DNA from: Escallonia rubra
Taxonomy: Eukaryota; Streptophyta; Magnoliopsida; Escalloniales; Escalloniaceae
Direction of reading: 5' to 3'
Assembly (NCBI GenBank): GCA_033065855.1
Contig: JAVXUO010002995.1
Location: 1 to 64,000, forward strand
DNA length: 64,000 nucleotides
Of this stretch, positions 36,300-50,700 are shown one piece after another (positions within the stretch are counted from its first letter, which is position 1; every line of letters starts with the position of its first letter). Below the pieces are notes generated by a model, which was not told where the DNA came from, did no database searches, and saw only the letters and a list, made by a program, of their open reading frames with translations. A program made the translations under genes and the position numbers.

Positions 36300-37632
36300 A
36301 TTAGTCTAGAGTTCAAGATTAATGGTAGGTTGGTAGTCAAGGATATACTCTCAAATAGGACGAATGAGATCATTCAAATGAGTTCGGACAAGTAGTTTTG
36401 AGGCAAAGAGCAGGGGCCTTTGGGTTTTTCAGAACTTGTAGCTTAATTTGGCACTTTTCTCAGATTAACCATGATAGTTGATATAAAATGATCGTTGTCC
36501 CGAAACCTTGGCTCAAAATACTTTGTAGATGACATTTTTGGGACGCGCAGCTTGGGCACCTGACAGTTGTTAGCATAGCATTCTAGAGCCTGTTGTGTGA
36601 TTTCTGCGGAAGAATTAGTAACGAGCAGTGTGGAGTAAGAAGCGTTAACGCAGCACACCATTTTCCAAGTTCACTTTTAATTTGCTGTGGCCTAATTAAC
36701 TGGCAATGATTGGAAAAAATTGGAAGTTGAACTTGGTAGATACTACTTTCTGAGGCGATGATTCTTGAGCATAACTGGCAGCATCGTACTGAATGCAGAT
36801 GGAATCGTGTGGAACTACAGCGAAATAGAAATGTCCTTAGGAATGCATAAGATTAATAGTTAGGAGTACATAGAATGTGGATGGAATCGTGTTGAACTAG
36901 GCCGGTTAGGTTTGGGGGATAGTGTGTTCATTCTTCAAGGTTCTGAAGAGTGTAGGAAGACGCCTTTGCCTTAAGTTTCGTTGAAATTTATAAGCTGTGT
37001 GTCCAGATCTGGGAAAATAGGCAGATTTCACCCCAACCGTGCACCTCCTAATGTGACAATGGTACCTTTCTGGATTCTTGGATAGTTTTGTGAGGTGTAT
37101 GGCCTTTCTCACTTTCTGGTATTGTATACTGTTTGTGTACTCAGGCAAGCAAAGAATTTCATTTGAGAAATGTCATATATTTGAGGGGAATTTTCTAATG
37201 TAACTTAAGCATTTTGTCAAGTAAGAGTTTGTCTTCTATTAGGTTAGCACTGATGACTCGCATAGATACTTGTATGCTGTAGCTGTCACAAATTGTCTAG
37301 CTACGCCATTTTCTGTCTGATGCCATGGTCTGAATGGAAAAGATGCCTGCTTTTATCGCACTAGCCATCCAAAGTTGGTTTGCCCAAATCCAACTTTTAG
37401 AAAGATTAAAATTAGATACCAAATTTATTATCACGTCTCCTTCTACCCTTCGAGCAAAGTTGTTGCCAAATGATGGAAATTTCCATCTATCCATGGCATC
37501 ATCTTCACAATGTAGGAATCGCAAGAACACACCATCCTTAAGAGGTTTCAGAATGGCAGTGGAATCCTGTTCAGCTCAATAAATGGAATGCATTAGATGT
37601 CCGCTCTGAGGTTGGACACTTCGACTCAGAGA
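36300..37632. other. 1.3-kb segment present in copy 2 only
   Basis: Copy 1 joins directly (about 24,640-24,645) where copy 2 has this stretch. It has no clear terminal repeats or target duplication. It may be an insertion in copy 2 or ancestral sequence deleted from copy 1. The open frames inside it are not recognisable. Confidence 0.5.
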
Positions 37633-39146
37633 TAGCGTTCAGGGGAAACCGTTACCTTATCCAGTTTACTGACGCACTGTATTGAAGCTTTAATCTGGAG
37701 TCAAAATCCTTGATAAGTTGACATAACTGTTTCTTCATGCTGCATTTGACTTGCTAATTTATTGTTCTTTTGGCTAGAACCTCTATAGAATCCGGCACTC
37801 ACATATCTTGAAATGTTTGCAAATGAGAATTCTCAGGAGTAGTGTACTCACATATCATGAACTAATTTCTAAATTTAACAGGTTGCAGAAATCCCCAAGA
37901 CTTTTTCTTCTACTTCTATTTACATGAAGTCATTCATCTACCCGCTTATTGAGGAAACACGTGCTGATTTATCCTCGCACATGGCCACGTTGTTTCGTGC
38001 ACCTATCTGTCAAATATTTGATGTAAGAATATCAAAGGATCATAAACCTCCCAAGGACTTGTATTACCATCTTTCTCTCATGACAGTAAGAGATACTGAG
38101 AATGGTGAAGTAGAGTATGAGCCGGAGGTGGGAGATCTCATTGCCTTGACAGATGTAAGACCAAAATGTGTTAATGATCTGAACCGGCCTAGAACATCGT
38201 ATCTCCTTGCATTTGTTCAAGGGAACAGTGAAATTTCTGATGATCTTCTCATCTTGTCATCAAAGCCCATTGTATATGAGAGAAATGAACAGAAGAGAGG
38301 AATGCTTTTTGCGGTTTCTCTCACAAACCTGACCACAAATATTCGTATATGGAATGCATTGAACTTGGATCTCGAAGGCGCGAACACGAACGTTATTCGA
38401 AAAGTGCTGCAACCTAGTCACGCTGTAAGAGTCACTACTTGTTTGTTACTTCTGTCCCTCAATCTAGAGACCACTTGCACTGAATTTTTGCATTGATTCA
38501 GTTTATAACTGTGCCCTTTCTTTGAGATGTTCCACACCCAAAAATCCTTTACTTTGTCACATTTCAACATTGATGTAATCAGAGTTCTTTCTCTGTTCAG
38601 GTTGGCGAAAATTGTACCCTATGTTCCCCTGAAACAATAAGGGGTTTCCCTATAGCAAGTCTAAGGGAAGCCATTCGCCAGTGTATTAAGCTTGATGATT
38701 CCCAAGAAGCTGCTGTTTTAAGTTGCATTGCTACTAGAGAGTGTCATCATCAGAATGGCGTGAAACTAATTTGGGGGCCACCGGGGACAGGAAAGACGAA
38801 AACCGTTGCTTCTTTGTTGTTTGCCCTCCTAAGAATGAAATGCAGAACACTCACATGTGCCCCAACTAACATTGCAGTCCTAGGAGTTGCAGCACGGTTT
38901 ATGGGCATGGTACAGGATACCCTCAAATATGACACTTACGGATTGGGAGATGTACTTCTATTTGGTAATGGTAAGAGAATGAAGATTCAGGATTGTGAAG
39001 AACTTCATGATGTATTTCTTAGTAAGCGTGTTGCTAGTCTTGCAGCATGTTTTGCTCCATGTTCCGGGTGGAAAGGTAGCATAGACTCGATGATTCTTCT
39101 GTTCGAAGACCCTGAAGAGCTTTACAGCTTAATTATACATTGAAAA

Positions 39147-39390
39147 AGAAAAACCAAAAGGAAAGGACAGTGACGATGACAGCGGGGAAGATGAAGATGA
39201 AGAAGAAGAGGTCAAGGATGAAGCGGAAGAAGAAGAAGAAGAAGAGGTTAAGGATGAAACGGAAGAAGAAGAAGAAGAAGAAGAAGAAGAAGAGGTCAAG
39301 GATGAAGCGGAAGAAGAAGAAGAAGAAGAAGAGGTCAAGGATGAAGCGGAAGAAGAAGAAGAAGAAGAAGAGGTCAAGGATGAAGAAACC
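39147..39390 (+). repeat. Expanded acidic minisatellite in exon 3 of copy 2
   Basis: Four to five units of about 36-48 bp, each a (GAA)n run followed by gaggtcaaggatgaagcg. Copy 1 has only two steps over 126 bp. The expansion and the nearby 4-bp insertion together add 121 bp to the exon, of which 117 bp are in-frame. Confidence 0.9.
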
Positions 39391-40749
39391 TTAAAGGGAA
39401 ACATTAAGAAAATAGGGAAGGAATCTTCCAAGAAAGGGAAAGAAATGAGTTGCCAGGAAGGAGGAGGTTCTGACGATGCTGATGCTGATGCTGCTGCTGC
39501 TGCTGCTGCTGCCAAAAAACTGACATTTGAAGAGTTTCTAGTAAAGAGATTTCTTGACATCGGAGAGAAACTAATGAACTGCATTACAATCTTGTACACA
39601 CATTTGCCCACTTCTTTGATCCCCCTTGAAGTGGCGAAAACCTTGATTGGAGTTACTGGGTTGCTTCAAACACTGCTGCATAATGTTGCTGTTATAAATG
39701 AAGGATTAAGTGAAGGCGAGAATGGAGTTGAAGAGGCAAAGAAAAAGATCACAAAACTGAGCATGTGCAGAACAGATTTCCTTGAAATCCTTAAAACCCT
39801 TCGTGAAACAGTGTCCCTTCCAGATTTTACTGAGGAATGTACGATTAGAGATTTTTGTTTAAGGCATGCAACCTTAATTTTTTGCACTGTATCAAGCGCT
39901 GCTAAATTACATGCTGAAGGAATGACACCACTGGAACTGCTTGTAATCGATGAAGCTGCGCAACTTAAAGAATGTGAATCTGCTATTCCTTTACAGCTCA
40001 ATGGTCTCCGCCATGCAATACTTGTCGGGGATGAGAGGCAACTGCCAGCGATGGTTCAAAGCGAGGTTTCTGAACTCATACTATATTTTTGGTTGATTTA
40101 ACTTAGTAAATTTACAAATATTACTCACATCTTTTGAATTGGTCTGTGATAGATTTGTAAAAATGTTGAATTCGGAAGGAGCTTATTTGAGAGGCTAGTA
40201 TTATTGGGACATGGGAAGCACCTCCTTAACGTCCAGTATAGAATGCATCCATCTATAAGCTTATTTCCAAATGAGGAGTTCTATGACAAACAAATTTTGG
40301 ATGGTCCAAATGTCAAGGAAAGAACCTACGACATGCGTTTCCTGAACGGAAACATGTTTGGTTCGTACTCTTTTATAAACGTAGCCAAGGGGAGGGAAGA
40401 ATTTGGTAACGGCCATAGCCCGAGAAATATGGTGGAAGTAGCCGTGGTTGCTGAGATAGTTGCAGGCCTCTATAATGGTACTTATCTGTCACAAACTAAT
40501 CAGTTTCTATCGTAAGTGAAATAGTTGCTAAATATTCTGAAAATGTGATGCGGATTTTAACACTTGTCTCCACTGTAGAATCTGTTGCCAGAAAGCAAAG
40601 GCTCAGTGTTGGCTGCATATCACCATACAACGCTCAAGTTTTCGCTATTCAGGAGAAACTCGGAAAAAGGTATGATACAAAAAGTGACTTCTCTGTGAGT
40701 GTTCGCTCGGTTGATGGATTTCAGGGTGGTGATACTACAACAAAACAGG

Positions 40750-41140
40750 GATGTAAGGACGCGTCCTCGCGTCCTAACAAGTAACATATAAGGACGCTTT
40801 TCACATAAGGACGTTTAGAATTGCGTCGTAACCCCGCGCCATTAGAAGCCGTCACAATAAGTTATCGGGACGCACTATAAGCGCCTCAATAAGGTTGAGG
40901 CTAATAGGACACATATGCGCGTCCTATAAAGTGCCTAAGTAGGAGACTCTGATATGCCCTATAGCGACGCTAACAAGCGTCTTAATAACTCGTTTAGGGC
41001 GTTTATTAGCATCCCTTTATGCGTCCCAAAAAATAAGACTTAAGAAGGCGCAAGTAAGCGTCCTTAAAAGTGCTAACCCAGAATACTTTAACATGTCTTA
41101 TAGCGACGCTAAAGAGCGTCCCAATAACTCTTTTGGGACG
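40750..41140. repeat. CACTA subterminal repeats, left end
   Basis: About twenty copies of ggacgc/gcgtcc-like motifs in both orientations, such as aggacgctttt, gcgtcctaac and gggacgcttctt. In characterised CACTA elements such arrays are bound by the TNP1/TNPA-type protein. Confidence 0.85.
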
Positions 41141-41743
41141 CTTCTTAACACTGTAACCTGCTTTTTATTTTCATTTTACCAAATTGCAAATATTTATATA
41201 CCTGAATACCTACTTCCCCTATTCTAATATGTACCACCACATCAAAACATCAAGTAACTCACTTTAATTTATACACGTTGCAACCATAAGAAGATAAAAT
41301 CCAAGTGAACTGAAGTATAACATCCAAAGTCATCATATATATATATATCATCCAAAGTCTTCATATCATCCAAATGTCTGAAAGTGAATAATTTACATTG
41401 ACTCCAAAATTAGAGGTAACCACTAGTTCTAAGTGCCTAGAATGTAACAACCGCAAAAGGCCTTATGACTACCAAGTTGTCCAATGTCCATCCAAAAGCA
41501 AAATATAGTCATCTCAACACCATTTAAGGCACCGATCACATTTCATCAACGCTTTCTAATTCCACCTGCAAATACAAACATATACTCATTATTGATTGTG
41601 TATTAGTAGTTTAGTAAGCAACCTCATCAATTATACATTGGTAACTTTAGAAGCACTCAAGTCCACAACACATGAATGCACTACTCCACGAGGTTTTCTT
41701 CAAATAAGAGCAACGCAACCACAAAATAAAGTTGGAACTTACA

Positions 41744-44700
41744 TAAGGACATGGCCATGCAACAGTTGCTCCATATGCATCATAAATGGTTTTGTGAAAC
41801 CCGTAGGATCGAATCAAGCGTTCATCCTTTTTCACAGCAACCTGAATAGATACTTCGCACCAATTCGGCCCAAGCTCTTCCCCCCCAACTTCTGTTGATG
41901 GATCTATGCTCTGTATAATCCCCTTCGCTACAGTTTCTGATGGATTCATTATACTCTTAAGGCATACAACATCTCGAACCTGAATTTGAAAAGCAAAACT
42001 AATTGAGCGTTGTTGTCGTAAGAGATGCCAATTACAAATACAAACTGGGAATTGATGTCTTAAGAGATGTCAATTACTTAATTGCTACACATGGGGACTT
42101 CTTACTGTAAGATCTCAGGCATTGCAACAGATTAGCAATCTCCTCATGGGGGAAAGCTTTAGAGCTAAACTTTAGAGCTAAGCTCTACAAGCTAAGTGTT
42201 ACTGTAATAAATAATAATATATGGCCTATGGCAAGAGAGGAATTCAAGAATCAACAAGTCAATTCTCAAGGATGCTTCTTTGTGATACATCAAGGGTTCA
42301 AATATAGAGTGAGTTTATGGAAAAAGATACCACCAAATGCATGGAATAAAGAACTATGTGTAGCTTGGGAGCTAAGTAATTTAATTTTTCATAGTTGTGT
42401 ACTCTGCTCTAATCAAAAGGAAACATCGGATCATGTGTTTATCCAATGTTCATATGCTCAGGAAGTATTGAAGCTTGTACTCAATAAAATGCAAATGAGG
42501 ATTCCTTTGGAATCTTGGAACCAAATACTACAATATGCAGCTCAAAACTTTAGGGGGAAAAGCTTTAGAGCTAAGCTATGCAAGGTAAGTGTTACTATAA
42601 TAATATATGGCCTATGGCAGGAGAAGAATTCAAGAATCAACAAGTCAATTCTCAAGGATGCTTCTTTGTTATACTTCATCAATTAGCCATTGCACCACAT
42701 GAAGACAAGTGTATGAGAACTTTGCAAACACTTAAACAGAAAATGAAAATATGAGAATTTGAAGTAGCTAAATCTTGAAGAAGTTTAAGCGACGAGGATT
42801 ATAGTTCAAGTAATATGTTGTTATACGTACCCGAAAAGGACGGGACAACTGAGTAGATGTCATTTGAGGACGATGGTTAATAGATGTAGCAGGACTACAA
42901 GCATCAGACTGGGATTCTTCATGTCCTCTGTGTCGTAGGAACATAGACTTTAGCTCATCAATTCGGTTGTTAAACCTTTCCTCCATGTGCTCGCAATTTT
43001 CCTTCCACTCCATTGCAATCCTTTGTGACTGTTTACGGCTAGGTATTTGACCCCATACATCAGATTGGGACACACCTAGCCCATACATTCGACCACGACC
43101 ATATTTGTCTTTTCCAACAACTTGAGAAAGTATGTCATTTTCAGCAGGTAAATCTTGAGAACCTTCTGAAAGTTTTTCTTTCTTCTCGTGCATTATGCCT
43201 ACAAGACAAAAAAACCTTCAATCCTTATGGTTTGCAATGAAAAATTATTAACATGTAGAGAAAATAAGTGTAAAGACTGCAAATTTACCATGTAATTTGT
43301 TGCCTCCACAGTGGATGGTGTTCTGTTCTCATCTTTCTTAGAGTGGCATTCGATAACATATCCATCCGCGATGGTTCATGGCCCAATTCAGCTCTCTATC
43401 CAATATAATAAACTCACCATTTAGTTTATTAATGTTCATACAATCTAATGTTTATTAAGGATGAGTATATACCTTTCTTTCACGGACTAGGGCGTAGCTC
43501 TCTTTGCCTGTAGTCTGCACCAACTTCTTCTGATTCTGGTTAGCCTTGTTTTTCTCACTAATTCCCTGAATAACATGGACATTTGGTTAGTCTTATGAGG
43601 GTGAATGGAAGAAAGGATTCATGTAATAGGTTCACTTGTAGCATTAAAACATTTGGTTAGTTGGATGGGGCTCAAAAGGCTGTCCATCCGGAGTAAATAC
43701 GTTGGTCGGGGCTCAAAAGCCTAACTGATTGGAATAGAGCAGCCATTAGCAAACATATTTCAGATTCATCGACCAGCTAATGAGCATGATATGCTTAGAT
43801 ATAATAGAGCTTGCAGCATTCGCACTTAAAGCCAATTAGAGCAGATTTGAAGAAACAATGAAGGGTGTTGTAGATTCATGTCATGAGGGGGAGGTTTGAT
43901 CAGAAAGTTTGGTAGAAGAGAGCATGGAAATTCCTTAAGATGCTGGTGATGTGGCAATAGAAAAAGTAACTCCCCAGACAGTTACCAATCTCCAAATTTC
44001 CAACATTAGATACACTTCATTCGGTTACAGTTGACCCCATTCAGCTCATCATGGAGACCCCAAACACCAAATCTGCTCAAAAGGTCAATCTGCTACTTCT
44101 TCTTCTTTTTCTTCTTCTTCTTCTCTATTTCTCCCCCTCATCCCCTACCACCACACACACACAGAAAATATGTTCTAACATATTTTCAGAGTACAGTGCA
44201 ATCTATACTCTGATTACTGTGGAGTGTATCTCATTAGTTTGTAAAGATTATGGTAATAATAGATAGAGAATGACAGAGAATTCAAGGCCTGGATGGGTGC
44301 CTACAAGATGTAGTAGTGAAAATTGAAAGGTCTTGTCCATTCTAAAATAGATAATGTACTCTAGAGTGATGAAGATATGATACTAGAAGTATAACTGAGA
44401 TATCATCTCTTGGTCGATTAGAATAGAGCAGCCATTAGCATACATATTTCAGATTAGAATAGAGCAGTCATTAGCATACATATTTCAGATTCATCGACCA
44501 GCCTTGTTCATGTTCTCTCTTTGTGCGTGTGTGTGTTTGTGTGTGCGCACACGGGAAACAGGTCTTGCAGCACTGCTGCAACAGGAAGGTTGAACATTAA
44601 AGGGACATAGCATGGCCTTTTCAGTACCCCAAAGCACAACAAGATTCTTCCATTGAACCAGCTTGACTCGAGTTGGTTTTCTCTTAATTTGATCATCATA

Positions 44701-47700
44701 GGACATCGTCGGATCGTAATGATCCTTCTTTACCTTGGCCTTCCAATTCCTGAATTTCTTTGCAAAAGATTGCAAGAGCCATTCATCGGAGCCACAAGGG
44801 AGATCAAATTTTTCCTGGAACAAAGTAGAAGTAAATAACTAATCAAAATCTCATTACAATGCTGAAAACCATTGCTTAGCTAAATTACATGACCATCAAT
44901 AGCCTGTAAAAGCTTTCAGCTTGCAGCAATCAACAACTTTGAAAGAATTTTCAGTTACCTTGATTAGATCTAACATATCGGTTTTACGAAACTAGCTAAT
45001 GGACCCGTGCAAATGCACGGGACGCGATGCAATTCGGTTTTATTGTAACATATACTTCAGCATAGTGCAATCAAGTATATGAGTTTCTCAAATAAATCAG
45101 CCCACTCTCTTGGATAAGAACAATCATATTGATGATATTTGTTTAAGACAGAGATCCTATTTTCAGTTCCACTATTCTATTACCTATAACTGCTATTCTG
45201 AAAAGAATAAAAGAAGTTACAATAGCATTCACCAACAAAATGTTTTTTCTGTAGTCTTTTCTATCCTCTTCGATTTTTGTATCTACCAATACAAAATGTT
45301 TGCATATTGATATTGAGATAGACTTAATGCATTGTATATTTTAGTAATAAAAGTGTGTTGGTTGGGCAAAGAAGGGTTTGAATTAGTGTCACCCAATCTT
45401 TTTATTAACGCAACATAGAAAATCCATGAATGTCCGATATTACCTTATATCTTTCTGCATGAAACTTACTTTATTGCATGTGCTTTTTTTACCATTCTTT
45501 AAAATGTGACTTTATCTAGGCTTAAGCGATTAAAGGTAGACGACATGGCCTATTAAAAGCACCACCGAGAAATTGTTCAGACTTGTGAGGATCATGGTGT
45601 TGTCAGGATCATGGTGGTCCCGGATACAACTTGGTTAAAACTTCCCTAATCGAAGGATTGAATTTCTAAAATGTCCAAGTTTTCTCAAGGTACTAATCCC
45701 AGAATCATCACTTTTAGTTAATCAGGTTCACCTTTTGTCCAATTCAGTTTCTTAACATTAGGTATTCGCCACTACTATACTAATACGCCAAAACCTTAGT
45801 GCTACCATTTTCTTCACCATAAGTGTCATTATTATCACTGACCATTAGGGCTGTATACGAACCGAGTTCGAGCCGAACATGAGTGTGTTCGAACTCGGTT
45901 CGTTTAAATTTTGGCATGTTCGAGCTCGGCTCGTGTTCGTTAAGAGCCAAAATTTTGATGTTCGAGCTCGGCTCGTGTTCGTGACGGTGAGACTCGGGCT
46001 CGGCTCGCTCAACTCGTTTAACAATACGAGCCGAACTCGAGTTCGGAAATTCAGGCTCGTATTCATGTTCAAGTTCCATTCAAATCCCTAAATTAACTCA
46101 TAATTCTCAAATCATTCAAACAATCAAGCTATAATTAATAAAAAAACGATACATAGAAGATCCAAGAAAGGATGCAGAATCAAAAACACAGAAAAAATAA
46201 AATCTGATCGATTGGCGATCAAGATATAGAACGGTCAACGAGTTGATGCATTCGAGGTTGCCCTTGGCTTTAAAGAGGCAATGGCTTCGCAGATCTGAAA
46301 CTTCGTTTTGCGGCTTTGTAACTTTGCAAGTTGAATCCGGCGCCGCAGGATGAATCCGGCGACGGAGAGATGACGCGGCGAAGACAGGCGATCGACGTGA
46401 CAGAGATGGACGGTTGAATCCGGCGCCGCAAGTTGAATCCGTCTGTGAAGAGAGCGACAGAGAGGGATGGATGGACATGCCATGTGCGATCTGCGTCTGT
46501 GTGTGTGTGTTTGTGTGTGCCGGCGAGGTATGGGACGGAGAGAGTGATCTGCGTCTGTGTGTGTGTTTGTGTGTGCCGGCGAGGTATGGGACGGAGAGAG
46601 TGCGGCTGGAGTGCGGCTGGGACAGAGAGAGTGAGGCTGTGTGGTTTCTGAATTGTGATATTAGGTTTAGGTTAGTTTCACTTTATATAGTTAGGGTTTT
46701 TAAGTTTTGGGCTTCATGGATTGGATTATCTAGGTTGGGCTTTATGTTTGTAAGTGGGTTGGGGTTTTGGGCTGACTTAAAGGCCTGGCCTACTTTAAAT
46801 TTGAATTTATGTGATTTATATAAATGTTAATTTTGTAAATATATTATAATTAATTTATTGTTTATACGAGCTGAGCTGTTCGCGAACACGTTTGTGAACA
46901 TTTTAGAGTGTTCATGTTCGGCTCGTTTATTAAACGAGCTCTAAAAACTTGTTCATGTTCTGTTCGTTTATTAAACGAGCTCTAAAAACTTGTTCATGTC
47001 CTGTCCGTATATTAGACGAACGAACAAGAACGAGTTTATGGCCAACGAACCACGAGCCGTTCGTGAACAGCTCGGTTCATTTACAGCCCTACTGACCATT
47101 ACCAGTGTCACCATATCTGCAGTCACCAATACTGCACCACTACCGCAACCATCATCACTTTCAGCTTAAACCTTATTTACCTTTCATTACCCTTTCTTCT
47201 TCAAACTCATTTGAAGTTTTTGGTCACTTACTCCCCAATCATCACGATTAGCCTCTTGCTATTTAATTTTTAAAAGAAATGGTTCCAAATTGAGGCTAAC
47301 ATGTTAAGTTAATGACACAACGATTTACCAAGTACATGTGATATATATCTCCCGAAGATAACGTCTTTGGAAATAGTTCTTTCTTTTTTAGTTACCTCCC
47401 ATGGGTTTAAAGGAACAAATGTTTAACCCCTGATATACACCACTAATTGTCTACATTTTTTGCAAAAGCAGAAATCAATTGAATATTCTAAGTAATGTTG
47501 TATTGGTAATATATTGTATATAATTTATTCTCTTTGTCCTTCTTCCTAGTCTTGAAAGCATTTTATGTATAGTCCAGCATAATAAAAACTAAAGGGAAAT
47601 AACATTTACAATACAACAATATTACAAAGCAACCAATAAAGCAGGGAACATATAAAAGAAAAAAGAAAAGCATACCATTGGTATTCATAGTTACACAAAC

Positions 47701-50700
47701 CTGACGTCCCAGTCTGTGTTGTTCATGTTGTACTTAGCCAAAGTTGTACTAAAAAGGGCCGACTTCTTTTGACAGAGCAGCTCGAAACTGATATAGGAGA
47801 TATGCAGGACTTGTTCATAGTTAAGAATATATGACAGAGATTGCACAACACCAAATCAAGGAGTTTTAGGTAGTGATGGAGCTAAAGCTGTAAAAAAGGA
47901 AAAAGGGATAAGACTTGGCCATCGCTTGGGATAGTTCGTTGTGATTGTAATTCTTTTCAGTATAGTGCTTTGCAATTTGATGTGGGTATGATTGTGAGAA
48001 CGATCACATATACCATAACTCCACCGTGTTTTTGGTGCGGGTACTACAACCACAACTATAGCTCTACACACCAACACTAATGCCAATGTTTGTCCAAGAA
48101 TGAAAATTGTTACAAAACTTACTACCGGCGACCAAGTACCACTTAAACAACTATCATTACATTATCAGTGTCATGCACACAATCACTCTAGTCACAACTA
48201 CCGTCACACTACGTACATATCACATCTACCATCGATATCCTGCTAGTACCACCACCGTATATAGCTACTGCCATTGGTCACCAAGGTGAACCCGCCATAG
48301 TGAAAAAACTTGTCTTATCCTTAAAATGTCAATTTAAGTGTAAGATAACTCTTATAACTGGTTTATCTTTTCATTTGTGTTATCTTTCAAATTCATTGTC
48401 AAGCTTGTCGCAACTTATACTCTAGTCATTTTCAATTTTCTTTTGAGATCCAATTTGCTTCAAAACAGTGTGTAATATGAATTTAGCAGGTCGATGCATG
48501 ATAGTAAACTAACTGTAACGTTTATCAATAAAACATTTTCCTTAAAAACTTACACTTACAATCTAAAAGAGCAAGTGCTTCAACTTGATTTTTCTTGGAT
48601 TTTCAAAGTCTTATTTAATATATCCCAAAAAATAATATTAAAAGTTGCAACAAAAACCATTTACCACTATTACTTAAAATCATTCAAATAACACAATGGA
48701 ATAAAATAACATAATTGACAAAGTTGGTTCAAAATAAAATCAGGTACATTTTATGACAAAAACCTTATCTAGATTTTGAAGGTTAGTTTACACATGAATA
48801 ATTTGCAAAACTATTTTTCATATCATTAAACTCAGCCATTGATCAAATCTAAAGGACAAACCTCCTAGTCATGCTACTGAAAGATCAATAAAGTTGCTAT
48901 ATTATATATTCAATTGCATGTTATCACTTAGAGGCTTTATCATGCTAGGGATTGTGTTTTATCACTTGATGCTGGAATTTCAGTAAAGTGGCGAGGTTAT
49001 TTAAGACCCCTATATGATTATATGCACCAAAAAGAGCATCTTCCTAAAGTCTTATGGGGTGTCTAAATAAGATGAAGAGTGTCTTACCAAAAAGTCTATC
49101 TCAGGCTCTAGGTTGTTCTCCAACCCCCAGAAGTAATTGATATAACCCACAATGGTACATTTATGAACTTCCACTTTTATCGAACCCATAAAAGCTTAGT
49201 ATGTTGCCCACTGAATTTTGGAATCAACTATACGAATGTAACAGGTTAGACTTAAAAGATTAGTACATGACATCACAACTCATATTCATCACTGTAGGAA
49301 TTGGGTTTTTTTTTTAATGAACGTGCCACAGCTTACTCCTATTAGATTCGTAGACCGGGTCGACTGATCCGTTCCCGAATAGGTCAACCTTTCAAACTGA
49401 ACTGCTGCTGGGGTTACCATTATCCTTTTTGGAGTGACGAATCTTGATTCTTTTATCACATTGTGATATTTCTAATGGGATATCTGATTGGTATAATAGA
49501 AAATACGCCACTATTCTTGAACAACTTGGAGCCGGGCTTACGAAAAAGCTTACAAAAACATATAGAATTTTGTCCAATATTACTTTTAGCAATCTCATTA
49601 GAGCAAAAGCTACTCTATTTTAAATCTATGGGAGTTTCTAAGCCTTTATTCATTATTCTAAAATGAAATATATGCAGAGAGTACTGTAATTAGATATATA
49701 GCAATAAATCAGTAGTTAATGACATGATGACTCACCGAGTACAATAGATAAATAGTCTCCGGACATTCGAAAAACTTGACTATGTTCAGAACATAATTTA
49801 TATTACGTTCTTCTAAAAGTTAGTTAGAACGTAATTGACATTATGGACCGCACGTAGAGTGTTCGATCAAGGTGTCAATAGGTTTACTTTTTAAATGTTA
49901 CAAACATTTGATACAATCACTGAAGCCCTCAGTCTACCTTCTCATTTCTTTTGATTAATGGAGTTTATCATTCTCTTACCTTTAGGCAATCCATATTAGT
50001 GCGTTTTGTGAATCCAACATATTTGTTAATCCAATTAACTTAATCCATGAAAGTGGTCAGTAAGAAAATAGTAAAACTTCAAACATATAATTTATAAATG
50101 TTTTAGAGGAATCTTTATAATCACTTCATTGCCATTCTTTCATAGCTTTTAGCACATGAATTTTATTACCGTCTCTTTCTAAAAACAAGTTAGTGTCATC
50201 TGTCAACCCAACAATATCTTTGCAAATCCGATAATAAGCGGCTCAAGATTAGACGTAATTTTTATTATTACCATCTACTTTTTTTTTTGAATCTAGAGAA
50301 TTGACACTAATCTTTTTATCACCTAAATGTTCTCCTTGTAGTTCCATACTAATTAGCTCTATATCCAATTGCTAATAAGAAATTGTCCTGTAACAGACAA
50401 ACCAATGTTAACCAACATCATAGTACACTTGGCATCGCATTGTCCTCAGATTGCCTTAACAACACTAAAAAACATGAAAAGCATCTTACCTGCCCTTGAC
50501 CATGCATAAAATCTACTCATACATATTATCATACTTGCAAAGTTTAGGCTCTTAATTATTAAGCGTTGATGTTCGTACATTCTCACGAACAGAAATATTA
50601 GGTTTGCTTTAATCTCTTATTGGCTACCCGATAGTATGCATACATCAAACTGATCAAAGCGATGATTATTTGCAATATTTTTCTTTTTCTCTATTTTGCT

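Noticed and set aside
36443-37530. Several minus-strand open frames of 70-80 codons in the copy-2-specific segment
   Set aside because: No recognisable motifs and no splice-compatible arrangement. They are consistent with chance.
42228-42686. Apparent 152-residue protein-coding gene
   Set aside because: It is the C-terminal zinc-binding part of a LINE, with its start supplied by a local duplication, and not a host gene.
49463-49666. Possible mTERF-like repeat (LEPGL...LEQKLLYFKSMGVS)
   Set aside because: Only one short stretch has the rhythm, with no neighbouring repeats. It is too weak to name.
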